Shown here one piece after another: positions 8,418-16,911 of a stretch of 62,542 nucleotides of DNA; position 1 is the first letter of the stretch; each line of letters begins with the position of its first letter. The notes beneath the pieces are model-generated. The model worked only from the letters and a program-made list of their open reading frames with translations. It did no database searches and was not told the DNA's origin. Where the stretch lies: contig JAUNFY010000009.1 of NCBI GenBank assembly GCA_030524805.1, forward strand, positions 1 to 62,542. The letters are read 5' to 3'. The translations under genes and the position numbers were made by a program. The stretch is from Bacteroidales bacterium (lineage in GTDB: Bacteria > Bacteroidota > Bacteroidia > Bacteroidales > Muribaculaceae).

Positions 8418-9647
8418 TCAGGCCGGTGCGATGCGAAGCTGCTCACTGGTTCGGGTTCGGATTCGGGTTCGGCGCTTCTTCCTTTTTGTCGGGGCTTCGG
8501 TCTGAGTGGCCTCCTGCAAGGCTGCTTTCTCGCGTTTGCGGGCGAGTCTGGCCTCATGCTGCTGTTGCTGGAGGCGTCGGTGGGAATCAATCTTCTGCTG
8601 GCGCTCCTCAAGCCTGCGGCGCTCTCCTTTCTCAAGGATGATGGCGGCAGCCTCGTCGCACGTCTCTTTCGGAATGCCGATGTGCTTCATGAAGCGCTGC
8701 GCCATGGCCGCGCCGGTGATCTCATGCCGCGGATAGCGCAACGCTCCGCTGCGGTCGCGCACTCCGGCGCGTATCATGCCGGCATATCCGAAGAAAGCCG
8801 CCAGACGGCGCGCCTCGTCGTCCACTCCCTCTTCTTCAAGCCGGGCTGCATCCTCTATGCCCATGTCGAGCACTGATTTCTCCCCGTCGTAGGGATGCTT
8901 CGACGCCATCTCGCGTATCAGCGGATTCATGTAGCTGAAGCCTCCGGTGCGCGCCAGCTCGCCGAGCGACTGCCTCACATTGCGGCCAAACAGCATCTTC
9001 TTGAACTCCGCGCCCCAGCGCTCGCGCGAAACGATCGCCAGCCTCGCTATGCTCGCCTCAAGCGCCTCCATGGTGGTGGGGTCGATCTTCCAGCCGAAGC
9101 GGGCCGCAAACCGCAGGCAGCGCAGTATGCGCACCGGGTCGTCGTCAAACGTCTCGTAGGGGTCGAGCGGGGTGCGCAATATCCCTTCCCTGATGTCGTG
9201 TACTGCGCGCCCGGTCATGTCCAGTATTTCCCCGGTCGAGATGTTGCGGTAGAGGGTGTTGACGGTGAAGTCGCGCCTGAAGCAATCCTGCCTGATGTCG
9301 CCGCTCACCACTTCCGGGCAGCGGCTCGTCTTGTCGGTGTATTGCTCCGCGCGCGTCTGCACGAGCTCTATCTCATCGTTGGGAAAACGGCGCAGCCGAA
9401 GCTTGGCGGTGCCGAATTTATGGAAAAACACCGGCATCCCCGACAGCTGACGCCTGCGTTGGAGCCACCGCGTGAAGAGTATCCCCCCGTTGGGCACATC
9501 CACGGCGATGTCTATGTCGTTGATCTCGCTCCCCAGCATCTCATCGCGCACGCAGCCTCCCACTGCATAGAGGTGGCCCTCCCATTTGGTCCCCTTGGCT
9601 ATACCTTTGAAGTATTCCAGTATATGGAGGTAATGTTTGTAAGTCAT
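8418..9647 (-). CDS. tRNA nucleotidyltransferase / poly(A) polymerase family protein
   Basis: 409 residues. Class II nucleotidyltransferase of the kind that adds or repairs CCA at tRNA 3' ends. Motifs in order: AVGGCVRDEMLG near residue 28, the metal-binding DIDIAV near 44, RRDFTVNTLYRN near 124, and DDDPVRILRCLRFAARFGW near 168, which is the substrate-binding motif of the family. The C-terminal third lacks a clear HD domain and ends in a basic, low-complexity tail (KRKKRRTRIRTR), so specificity (full CCA, C-adding, A-adding or a derived role) is not certain. Genes on both sides are unrelated. Confidence 0.85.
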   Translation of the reverse strand: MTYKHYLHILEYFKGIAKGTKWEGHLYAVGGCVRDEMLGSEINDIDIAVDVPNGGILFTRWLQRRRQLSGMPVFFHKFGTAKLRLRRFPNDEIELVQTRAEQYTDKTSRCPEVVSGDIRQDCFRRDFTVNTLYRNISTGEILDMTGRAVHDIREGILRTPLDPYETFDDDPVRILRCLRFAARFGWKIDPTTMEALEASIARLAIVSRERWGAEFKKMLFGRNVRQSLGELARTGGFSYMNPLIREMASKHPYDGEKSVLDMGIEDAARLEEEGVDDEARRLAAFFGYAGMIRAGVRDRSGALRYPRHEITGAAMAQRFMKHIGIPKETCDEAAAIILEKGERRRLEERQQKIDSHRRLQQQQHEARLARKREKAALQEATQTEAPTKRKKRRTRIRTRTSEQLRIAPA

Positions 9648-9680
9648 AGAAGTTGTTTAAAACTTATTCCTTTCTTGCCG

Positions 9681-11075
9681 CTATGTGCGTGCCGGTTCTC
9701 GTTTTATCCGCTTTATCTGCCACACGAGCATGAAAGTGGCCACAATCGACGACAGATAGTCGCCGATGGGGAAGCACATCCACACTCCGTTGAGTCCGAA
9801 TATCGGGGGCAGTATCAGCAGCATCGGTATCATGAAGATGATCTGCCGCGTGAGCGACAGGAATATCGACTTGGCTGCCATGCCGAGCGACTGGAAATAG
9901 TTGGTGGCAACTATCTGGAATCCCACTATCCAAAAACCGATGGTGGTGATATGCAGGCAGTTTACGGCGCAGTTTATCTGGTCGGCATCCTGCATGAAGA
10001 GTTTCGCTATCGTCTCGGCGTTGGTGGCTCCCAGCACGCTGCCGATCGTGGTGATCGTCACGCTTGAGAGTATCGCGAGCTTCAATGTCCGGAACAGGCG
10101 GTCGTATTTGCGGGCGCCGTAGTTATATCCCAATATCGGCTGCATGCCCTGGCAGATGCCTATCACCACGAAAACGAACACGGTCACATACCGGTTGAAG
10201 ACCACCACGGCTGCCACCGCGTTGTCGCCTCCGTATCTCACCAGCGTGTTGTTGATCACTGCGTTGATGCAGCTGCCGGCCACATTGATGAGAAACGGCG
10301 ACATGCCGATGTAGACTATCGACGAGATGATGCGCCAGTCGAAGCGGAACGTGCCCCGCTCGAAATGCAGCGTGCTCGACTTGCGGAAGAAATGCGACAT
10401 CACGAAGAAGGCTGTCACCACCATCGATATGTCGGTGGCGATGGCCGCTCCCTTGATGCCCCATTTGAAGCCGAAGAGGAAGAGCGGAGCAAGGATGCAG
10501 TTCAGTCCGGCTCCGATGAGGTTGGTCCACATCGCGCGCGCCGGGTAGCCCGTGGCGCGCATCACGTTGTTGTAGCTGAAGGTAAGGTTCATCAGCACCA
10601 TTCCCGGAAGCACCCACATCAGAAACTCGCGGGCGTAGGGGAGCGATGCGTCGGAGGCGCCGAAGAGGCGCAGCAGCGGGTCAAGGAAGATGGCGAAGAC
10701 TGTCGTGTAGAGCACGCCTATCAGTATCGTCAGCTGCACGGAGTTGCCCAGTATCAGCGCGGCGCGGTGATGGTCGTTCTGTCCGAGCACTATCGAGATG
10801 CGCGTGGCGGCGCCCGCGCCTATCAGCATGCCGAAGGCTGTGCCGAGGTTCTGCACCGGAAAGGTCACGGCGATGCCGGCCACCACGTTGGGGTCGTCGA
10901 TGGCATGCCCGATCACTATCGAGTCGATGATGTTGTAGAGGGCCATCACCACGGTCCCCGTCACTGCCGGAAGGCTGTATTTCAGAAGTATGCGCCACAC
11001 TTTCGCAGTGGAAAGTTCCTTAAGTCTTTCCGCTTGCTTGTCGGTGGTCGGTGGGGTGGGGCTGCTTTTATCCAT
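9681..11075 (-). CDS. MATE-family multidrug/metabolite exporter
   Basis: 464 residues with about twelve predicted membrane segments arranged as two six-helix halves. It starts with a short soluble N-terminus and then KVWRILLKYSLPAVTGTVVM, typical of the MepA-like branch; GMLIGAGAATRIS and the QPILGYNYGA motif near residue 306 are MATE landmarks. Such proteins are inner-membrane Na+ or H+ antiporters exporting cationic drugs or metabolites; the substrate cannot be read from sequence. It lies 33 bases from the next gene in the same direction, so the nucleotidyltransferase may be co-transcribed from its promoter. Confidence 0.92.
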   Translation of the reverse strand: MDKSSPTPPTTDKQAERLKELSTAKVWRILLKYSLPAVTGTVVMALYNIIDSIVIGHAIDDPNVVAGIAVTFPVQNLGTAFGMLIGAGAATRISIVLGQNDHHRAALILGNSVQLTILIGVLYTTVFAIFLDPLLRLFGASDASLPYAREFLMWVLPGMVLMNLTFSYNNVMRATGYPARAMWTNLIGAGLNCILAPLFLFGFKWGIKGAAIATDISMVVTAFFVMSHFFRKSSTLHFERGTFRFDWRIISSIVYIGMSPFLINVAGSCINAVINNTLVRYGGDNAVAAVVVFNRYVTVFVFVVIGICQGMQPILGYNYGARKYDRLFRTLKLAILSSVTITTIGSVLGATNAETIAKLFMQDADQINCAVNCLHITTIGFWIVGFQIVATNYFQSLGMAAKSIFLSLTRQIIFMIPMLLILPPIFGLNGVWMCFPIGDYLSSIVATFMLVWQIKRIKREPART

Positions 11076-11284
11076 GGCGCTTTTACCTTATCTTTTTTTA
11101 CTCCGTTTTGTTCTCTTTCGTGTGGAATCTGCTGTAGAATCACTGAAGCCGGTCGAGACTTTTTCCATGCGTATATAGCCGGCTGTCCGGGGCCGGATCC
11201 TGAGGCTGCATCGCGTGATTTCACGCGGAAAGCTTGATCAACTTCACTATATTGTTAACAATTAGAGCGCATTTTTTATTGTAG

Positions 11285-11320
11285 TTTGTGCGATTATATC
11301 AAAATTTGTTGCTAATTTTG
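11285..11320 (+). promoter_or_regulatory. Predicted promoter of the OmpA-like lipoprotein
   Basis: TAATTTTG at 11313-11320 is a strong -7-type box; a TTTG lies at 11285-11288 but with a 24-base spacer, longer than the 19-20 seen elsewhere in this window. The start codon is 44 bases after the box. Confidence 0.45.
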
Positions 11321-11364
11321 CATCCGATAACAACTGTTTTATTCTTTAATACTTATTCAGTAAA

Positions 11365-12051
11365 ATGAAAATCAAGAATTTGGCGTGTGCAGTCCTGGCT
11401 ATTTTGCTCCTCGCGACAGGTTGCAACACCACAAACCTCGGTAAGGGTGTGGCCATCGGCGGTGGCGGCGGTGCCGCTCTCGGTGCTGGCATCGGAGCTC
11501 TTATCGGCAAAGGAAAAGGCGCTGCCATCGGCGCCGGCACCGGTGCCGCAGTGGGTGCGGCAGTGGGTGCGATCATCGGTAAGCACATGGACAACCAGCA
11601 GAAGAAACTCGAGGCCGAGCTGAAAGACGCTGAGGTGGAGAAAACCGAAGTAGACGGCCTTCAGGCTATAAAGGTCACTTTCCCCGGTGGAATCCTCTTC
11701 GCTACAGGAAAATCAAACATCCAGGCCGGAGCCAAGGCCGAACTCACTGAGTTTGCCGCTTCGCTCAAGGAAAATCCCCTCACTAACGCTGTAGTGGCCG
11801 GATATACTGACAACACCGGCTCCATGGAAGCCAACGAGCGCGTATCGAATGCACGTGCCAACTCCGTGAAGTCGTTCCTCACAACCCAGGGCGTGGCTGC
11901 CGACCGCATCACTGCAAAGGGCTTCCCCATGCAGGACTACGTGGCAAGCAACGACACCAAGGAAGGACAGGCTAAAAACCGTCGCGTCGAAATCTACATC
12001 TTCGCTTCCGAGGCCATGGTGAAGGCTGCCGAGAACGGCGAGCTTAATTGA
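11365..12051 (+). CDS. OmpA-family lipoprotein with glycine-zipper
   Basis: 228 residues. Lipoprotein signal peptide with lipobox LLATGC at the end of a hydrophobic stretch. Residues about 30-75 are a glycine zipper (repeated GAAIGAGxGAAVGA-like pattern) that can form membrane-inserting helices, then a short coiled segment, then an OmpA C-terminal domain from about residue 105: TDNTGSMEANERVSNARA and the downstream RRVEIYI close are the peptidoglycan-binding signature. This Pal/YiaD-like layout anchors the outer membrane to peptidoglycan. It has its own promoter and a strong terminator, so it is probably a single, highly expressed unit. Confidence 0.92.
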   Translation: MKIKNLACAVLAILLLATGCNTTNLGKGVAIGGGGGAALGAGIGALIGKGKGAAIGAGTGAAVGAAVGAIIGKHMDNQQKKLEAELKDAEVEKTEVDGLQAIKVTFPGGILFATGKSNIQAGAKAELTEFAASLKENPLTNAVVAGYTDNTGSMEANERVSNARANSVKSFLTTQGVAADRITAKGFPMQDYVASNDTKEGQAKNRRVEIYIFASEAMVKAAENGELN

Positions 12052-12078
12052 TAAATAAGTCCTCGAATGTGTGATAAA

Positions 12079-12111
12079 ATACCACCCCGCGAACTTTTCG
12101 CGGGGTGGTAT
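12079..12111 (+). terminator. Strong hairpin after the OmpA-like gene
   Basis: A perfect 15-bp stem (ATACCACCCCGCGAA with its complement) around a CTT loop, followed by GTGTTGTT. It starts 27 bases after the stop codon. Confidence 0.75.
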
Positions 12112-12222
12112 GTGTTGTTATATAGGGAGGCATGATTCCGTCCGCCCCGCGGCTACTCCGGCAGGCGACTGCCGGTGCGCCATGATTTGTTGTATTCCAT
12201 ATTCGCCATTTTACTACACAGA

Positions 12223-13083
12223 ATGAGAAGAACACTGTCGATTCCCTACGCCGTCTGCATCGCCGTATGCCTGCTCATGTCTTTCGCTGCTTTCCAGCCG
12301 AAGGCCCAGATTCTCCTTGCCAAGGGCGAGACCGAGGTCACCGACTCCATAAAGCGCGACATGAACCTCGGCCCGTATTTCGGCCTATACAAAGACAATT
12401 ATTTCGCTCTCGGCACCGATCCCTTCCATCGGCCCACTGCCGCCAACTCCGGCGTCAAGTTCCAGCTTTCAATAAAGCAGCGCCTCACCAACGCCACTCT
12501 CCCCTGGGGCACTTATCTGTATCTGTTCTTCTCTGAAAAGGTGTTCTGGGAGATTTTCCAGAATTCAATGCCTATGAGCGACCTCAACTTCAATCCCGGA
12601 ATAGGATGGGCAAAACCGTTTTTTGTCAAAGACCGCTATTGCGGCAACATGACCCTCATCCTCGAGCATGAGAGCAATGGCCGCGACAGCATCCAGTCGC
12701 GTTCATGGAATAAGGTATCGCTCGCCGCCAATGCCTACGTCACCGAGCAGCTCGCCGTGCATGCGAAATATTGGATTCCCATCATTGACGGGCAGAACAA
12801 CAAGGATATACTGAAATACAGCGGCATCTTCCAGATGGGCTTCCAGTTCAACACCCCCGATCGCCGCTGGACCATCGGAGCCACTTTCGTGAAGCGCCAG
12901 GGATGGAACTTCAACTGGAACACTAACATCCAGGTAGGTTTCCGCCTCATAAAAGACACCAACCAGTATCTCTATATCGACTGGTACAACGGTTATGGAG
13001 AAGGTCTGCTCGCCTACAATCAGTTTCACAACAGATTGCGCATAGGCCTCCTCATCCGCCCCACATTCTTCTCCGAATATTAG
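12223..13083 (+). CDS. pldA: Outer-membrane phospholipase A (OMPLA)
   Basis: 286 residues. The start at 12223 is chosen because MRRTLSIPYAVCIAVCLLMS then forms the signal peptide; an earlier in-frame start at 12175 would bury it. The mature part is a beta-barrel-like sequence containing EHESNGRDS near residue 147, the His...Ser-Asn-Gly catalytic region of PldA enzymes, and a downstream calcium-site-like stretch NGYGEGLLAYNQ. OMPLA hydrolyses phospholipids that reach the outer leaflet and protects outer-membrane asymmetry. It follows the OmpA-like gene but is separated from it by a terminator. Confidence 0.88.
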   Translation: MRRTLSIPYAVCIAVCLLMSFAAFQPKAQILLAKGETEVTDSIKRDMNLGPYFGLYKDNYFALGTDPFHRPTAANSGVKFQLSIKQRLTNATLPWGTYLYLFFSEKVFWEIFQNSMPMSDLNFNPGIGWAKPFFVKDRYCGNMTLILEHESNGRDSIQSRSWNKVSLAANAYVTEQLAVHAKYWIPIIDGQNNKDILKYSGIFQMGFQFNTPDRRWTIGATFVKRQGWNFNWNTNIQVGFRLIKDTNQYLYIDWYNGYGEGLLAYNQFHNRLRIGLLIRPTFFSEY

Positions 13084-13149
13084 CTCCGATTATTCGCTTT
13101 TGCGATGTGCTTTATCGTCGCAGAGTATGTTTCTGATTAAAAACTCGAA

Positions 13150-13192
13150 GACCTCCCCGGGTGCGCTGTTCTGACGGGAAGCGTGGGAGGTC
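13150..13192 (+). terminator. Hairpin after pldA
   Basis: GACCTCCC at 13150-13157 pairs with GGGAGGTC at 13185-13192 around a partly folded interior. It lies 67 bases after the stop codon. No long T-run follows, so this is a moderate call. Confidence 0.5.
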
Positions 13193-13330
13193 ATATTAGT
13201 TGCAAAGGTATTCAAATTTTCCTATTATAACAAATCCAACCTATAATATTTTTTGCTATCTTTTCTGCCTTTTCAATAAATCGCACTCATTTTATGGCTC
13301 TCAATATGGCAAAAGCTCAGATATTTTGAT

Positions 13331-13338
13331 TAACTTTG
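13331..13338 (+). promoter_or_regulatory. Predicted -7 box upstream of the AT-rich lipoprotein
   Basis: TAACTTTG at 13331-13338 matches TAnnTTTG; the -33 region is not a clear match. If used, the transcript would start near 13344 and carry a leader of about 260 bases before the ATG at 13605, holding the folded element at 13414-13511. Confidence 0.45.
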
Positions 13339-13413
13339 CATGTGGTAGTTTTTGGACTATCAAGACATTTCGGAAAAAAGAAGAAACGTTATGCGTATCT
13401 TGTGATTTGTGAA

Positions 13414-13511
13414 CGTAGGAAATTCATCAAATAGAGCATGGGATAGCATAGTGGTTCTCACGCGTATAGCGTGGGCTGCTATTGTTACATCTGCTCTAAT
13501 GGTTCCCTACG
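13414..13511 (+). ncRNA. Candidate structured leader element (four nested stems)
   Basis: Four nested stems can be read directly: CGTAGG (13414-13419) with CCTACG (13506-13511); AGAGCA (13433-13438) with TGCTCT (13492-13497); GATAGCA (13442-13448) with TGCTATT (13477-13483, one G-U pair); CACGC (13459-13463) with GCGTG (13469-13473) around loop GTATA. A further small hairpin (ACGTG/CACGT) lies at 13526-13547. This is far more ordered pairing than expected by chance in 98 bases, and it sits in the predicted 5' leader of the next gene. It could be a cis-regulatory RNA or a palindromic mobile repeat; the leading GTAGG resembles the GTAG of REP elements. The short open frames at 13200-13591 do not look like proteins. 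Confidence 0.55.
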
Positions 13512-13604
13512 ACCTACAAATCAAGACGTGGCATAGTTGGCTCACGTTTCTGTATATAAACCGAAACTCTCGATTGTGCCCTATAACATAATAAAAGATA
13601 TAAA

Positions 13605-14093
13605 ATGAAAAGAATTACTGATTATCTACTTATGCTTGTAATGCTCCTTGCATTACCAAGTTGCTCTGATGAAGATGAGCCTGAGTATATCAATCCCGAA
13701 ATCATTTACGGGGAATGGTATATCACTAACATTAAGGGTTGGGAGTACGACGAAGCTGTTCCCAATGGTATGTACAAGTTCAATGAAACGTTCAACTTTA
13801 ACGGAGCAGGCATACCTGTTGGTGACAATATAGAAAATGCCCAGAAAATCATAATTTCATACGCAGGTGTTGACTCTGAAAGTGCTATCCGTTATCTATC
13901 AGTAACCAACTACTATTGGAGTTTATCAAATAAAAAATGGATAGATGATGAGGAAGGTGTGGTGAAATTTCAAGGCGACCAGTTGATAGATGGTACAATG
14001 AAAGTCACAATAAGCAAACTGACTGACACAACAATGACTACATACCAGAAGAATGAAGATGGTGAAACTTATATAACCTACACGCGGTTATAA
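13605..14093 (+). CDS. Small AT-rich lipoprotein, lipocalin-like size, function unknown
   Basis: 162 residues. The N-terminus KRITDYLLMLVMLLALPSC is a lipoprotein signal peptide with lipobox ALPSC, followed by an acidic tether (SDEDEPEYINP). The remainder (IYGEWYITNIKGWEYD near residue 40, then alternating strands to the C-terminus) has the length and GxW start typical of small lipocalin-like lipoproteins of Bacteroidales, but I cannot assign a family with confidence. The gene is clearly richer in A and T than the flanking genes, which hints at recent acquisition. Its long, folded leader is described separately. Confidence 0.8.
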   Translation: MKRITDYLLMLVMLLALPSCSDEDEPEYINPEIIYGEWYITNIKGWEYDEAVPNGMYKFNETFNFNGAGIPVGDNIENAQKIIISYAGVDSESAIRYLSVTNYYWSLSNKKWIDDEEGVVKFQGDQLIDGTMKVTISKLTDTTMTTYQKNEDGETYITYTRL

Positions 14094-14123
14094 AAAAATC
14101 CTTACCAACCCTAATATCTTATA

Positions 14124-14170
14124 GAGTCCATGAATTTGAGGAGAACACTCTCAATTCATGGATTCTTTTT
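14124..14170 (+). terminator. Intrinsic terminator after the AT-rich lipoprotein
   Basis: TCCATGAATT with downstream ATTCATGGA form the stem, followed directly by TTTTT at 14166-14170, 31 bases after the stop codon. Confidence 0.8.
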
Positions 14171-14283
14171 ATGCTTAATTAGTCTTTTTGTTCCCCTCTT
14201 GTACCACCCGGACGTGACGGTCTCATTATTGGGCTGAAAATACTTGGAATCCAATATTAGCTGCGGGGAAGTTGGCTCCGGCG

Positions 14284-15684
14284 TCAGCGCGCGTAGGCTC
14301 CGAGGGCCGGATTTCCGCCTGCGAGGCGGTCGGTTCCGTCCATGTCGTAGCGGTCGGTTTCGGTCACGAAAGCCGGGTTGCCGGCTCCAATGGCGGGTGA
14401 GTCTTCCTTCAGCCGGTAGTTGAAATAATAATCTTCCCTTATGGTCTCAAACTGCGGATTCTCGTCCCAGATGCAGTTGATGAAGTGATCGTCGTCACTG
14501 CCGCTGATGCCCAGCAGCACGTTGCTCAGATACACCTCCGTGTCTTTAAGGTCGCCAGGAGTGATGGGCGACATCATTCCGTAGATGATGCTGTTGGTGA
14601 ATTCCCCTTTCATTACCGGGCTCGGGTCGCCGGCTTCCTCTTTCACGTGCTCGAGCGTCAGTATCGACTCGGGCGATATGGCGAAGAGATAATAGTTGGC
14701 GAGCGTGCATTGCGAGAAAGTGTGGCTGCCCCCTGTCAGGCTTACCACGGCTTTGCCCGCCTCGGAGAAGACGCATCCGTAGACATCCACCTTTGAGTGG
14801 CTGGAGCGCAGCACGTTGCCCTGCGAGTTGTGAAGCCATGAGTTGACGAGGGTCAGTTTGTCGCGGTCGGTCACTCCGCAGCTGTCGATTTCTATCCCCT
14901 GCGTGGTCGACTGCATCTCCACGAATTCCATTCGGTTGCCGAATGATCCGGCGCCGAACCGTATCCCCTCCCATTGCCCCGCGAGTATCTCGTAGCCCGT
15001 GTCGGGGAGCACGTTTCCCGTGCGGTCGCCGCGCATGCTTATCTCTTTCCCTTGCTCTCCGAGGGCGAGCAGGCTCCCCTCCACCTGCAGCAGCGCCTTG
15101 TCGTGGAAATAGAGGCGGCTGCCGGCGTCGATGGTGAGCGTCGCATCGCGGCTCACTGTCAGCGTGTCGAAGATTATGTAGGGCCGTTCGGCTGTCATCC
15201 TGAAGTCGCTGTCGATGCGCACGTTGCGCAGGCGCGTCGCATTCTCGCCGTATGCTTCTAGCACCACGGTCTGGAGGTTGCCGTTGGTCTCGAAGTCAAG
15301 CTGCCCCTCCACCAGAAACGGACGGTTGCCGTCGGTGGCGTCGATGAGGCACTCCACAAACACATATATCGAATCGTTGGCGCGTATCTCCACATTGTCG
15401 AATACGGTGCCCGACACCCCGTCGACGTTGATGCTGAAGATTCCCTCGTCGCCGCGCACCCGTATGCGGCTTATCTCCACTCCCTTGTTGTTGCGGTTGT
15501 GCACGAGCAGGCGCGCCGTCTGGGTCCCCAGATCGGTGAAGACGGTGTCGAAGCGCAATGTGTCGGTCGAAAAAGTCAGTCGGGCGTCGGGGGAGTAGGT
15601 CACATCGTCGGAGATGCAGCCCGCCATAATGGTGGAGGCCAGAAGCGATATGATGAAAAAAAACGGTGTTTGCATAGTTTTCAT
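14284..15684 (-). CDS. Conserved lipoprotein with right-handed beta-helix domain
   Basis: 466 residues. Lipoprotein signal ending SLLASTIMAGC. Residues about 30-165 form beta-rich Ig-like material (DTLRFDTVFTDLGTQ is a recurrent Bacteroidetes start). From about 180 to 440 the sequence shows the short repeating strands and right-handed beta-helix look of pectate-lyase-like folds (LTIDAGSRLYFHDKALL, LTLVNSWLHNSQGN, NSIIYG). It ends with AIGAGNPAFV and DRLAGGNPALGAYA, the ending common to parallel-beta-helix surface proteins. No catalytic residues can be assigned; a surface structural or glycan-binding role is possible. It is divergent from lpxB across only 33 bases, so the two starts share one regulatory region. 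Confidence 0.8.
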   Translation of the reverse strand: MKTMQTPFFFIISLLASTIMAGCISDDVTYSPDARLTFSTDTLRFDTVFTDLGTQTARLLVHNRNNKGVEISRIRVRGDEGIFSINVDGVSGTVFDNVEIRANDSIYVFVECLIDATDGNRPFLVEGQLDFETNGNLQTVVLEAYGENATRLRNVRIDSDFRMTAERPYIIFDTLTVSRDATLTIDAGSRLYFHDKALLQVEGSLLALGEQGKEISMRGDRTGNVLPDTGYEILAGQWEGIRFGAGSFGNRMEFVEMQSTTQGIEIDSCGVTDRDKLTLVNSWLHNSQGNVLRSSHSKVDVYGCVFSEAGKAVVSLTGGSHTFSQCTLANYYLFAISPESILTLEHVKEEAGDPSPVMKGEFTNSIIYGMMSPITPGDLKDTEVYLSNVLLGISGSDDDHFINCIWDENPQFETIREDYYFNYRLKEDSPAIGAGNPAFVTETDRYDMDGTDRLAGGNPALGAYAR

Positions 15685-15717
15685 ATACGAAAAACGTTCT
15701 CCCGACGTATTTATTAT

Positions 15718-16860
15718 ATGAACTACATGTTAGTGGCAGGAGAGGCGTCGGGCGACTTGCACGCCTCTCGTCTCATGGCTGAAATAAAGAATCTCGACCC
15801 CGGGGCGGCGTTCCGTTTCCTCGGTGGCGACCTCATGGCCCGCGAGGCCGGCAGGCAGCCCGAAATCCACATCAGCGCTATGAACGTGATGGGTTTCACC
15901 GAAGTCATAAAGGCTCTCCCCGCTGTGTTGCGCAATCTCCGCACGGCCAAGAACCTCATAAAGGAATTCCGACCCGACGTGCTCATCCTCGTCGACTATC
16001 CTTCGTTCAACCTCAAGCTTGCGGCCTACGCCTGGAAGCTCGGCATAAGGGTCGACTGGCTCATTGCCCCCAAGGTGTGGGCATGGAAGGAATGGCGCAT
16101 CCCCAAGCTCCGGAAATACCTCTCCAATCTCTATTGCATCCTTCCCTTCGAGACCGAATATTTCCGGCAGCACGGCATGGACGTCAGATATGTCGGCAAC
16201 CCCACTGTCAAGGAGATAGAGGAATCGCTCGGGCATATCCCGCCAAAGAAATATTTCCTCCAGAGGCAGGGCATCGCCGACGAGCGACCCATCATCGCCA
16301 TCCTTCCCGGTTCGCGCCGCAGCGAGATCCGCAGCAATCTGCCCATGATGATCGAGGCTGCCAAGAAATTCCCCGATTTCCAGTATGTCGTGGCGGCCGC
16401 TCCCTCCGTGCCTGAGAAGTTCTACCGTGAGGTGGCTCTCGACAGCGGCCTGCAGCTCGTATTCAACGCCACCCACACCCTGCTGAAATATTCCGTGGCG
16501 GCCGTAGTCACTTCCGGCACCGCCACTCTCGAGACGGCCGTCATCGGCACTCCCCAGGTGGTGTGCTACCGTGGCAACGGCATGAAACTCACCTACGATA
16601 TCATGAAGCGGGTGCTGAAAGTGAAATACGTGTCGCTCCCCAATCTAATCGTCGACAATGCCACTGTGCCCGAGCTGCTGATGCACAACTGCACCGCCAA
16701 TGCCATCGGGCGTGAGCTGGCCCATATCCTCCAGCCCTCCCCGCAGCGCGACTGGCAGCTTGCCGGCTACCGCAACATGAAGCGCAAGCTCGGCAACACC
16801 GATGCCGCCCGCATCGCCGCCGAGTCGGTGGTCAGGTCGCTCAAGGCTTCCGCGCAATAA
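15718..16860 (+). CDS. lpxB: Lipid-A-disaccharide synthase
   Basis: 380 residues. Joins UDP-2,3-diacylglucosamine and lipid X to form the tetraacyl disaccharide of lipid A, at the cytoplasmic face of the inner membrane. The start at 15718 gives MNYMLVAGEASGDLHASRL, the conserved N-terminus; upstream in-frame codons lie inside the divergent gene. Other family marks are FRFLGGDLM, VMGFTEV, LVDYPSFNLKLA, IAPKVWAWKEWR near residue 118, LPGSRRSEI near 202 and TSGTATLETA near 265. The next two genes, porW and porX, follow in the same direction after 51 and 6 bases, suggesting an operon that couples lipid A synthesis with type IX secretion. Confidence 0.96.
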   Translation: MNYMLVAGEASGDLHASRLMAEIKNLDPGAAFRFLGGDLMAREAGRQPEIHISAMNVMGFTEVIKALPAVLRNLRTAKNLIKEFRPDVLILVDYPSFNLKLAAYAWKLGIRVDWLIAPKVWAWKEWRIPKLRKYLSNLYCILPFETEYFRQHGMDVRYVGNPTVKEIEESLGHIPPKKYFLQRQGIADERPIIAILPGSRRSEIRSNLPMMIEAAKKFPDFQYVVAAAPSVPEKFYREVALDSGLQLVFNATHTLLKYSVAAVVTSGTATLETAVIGTPQVVCYRGNGMKLTYDIMKRVLKVKYVSLPNLIVDNATVPELLMHNCTANAIGRELAHILQPSPQRDWQLAGYRNMKRKLGNTDAARIAAESVVRSLKASAQ

Positions 16861-16911
16861 TACATAAGGCACGTGGGCAATCACCACTGCCAATAAAACG
16901 TTTTTGATATT

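Noticed and set aside
13200-13591. Two short open frames (70 and 60 codons)
   Set aside because: They cross a folded element and an AT-rich promoter region, start at weak codons, and show no protein-like composition.
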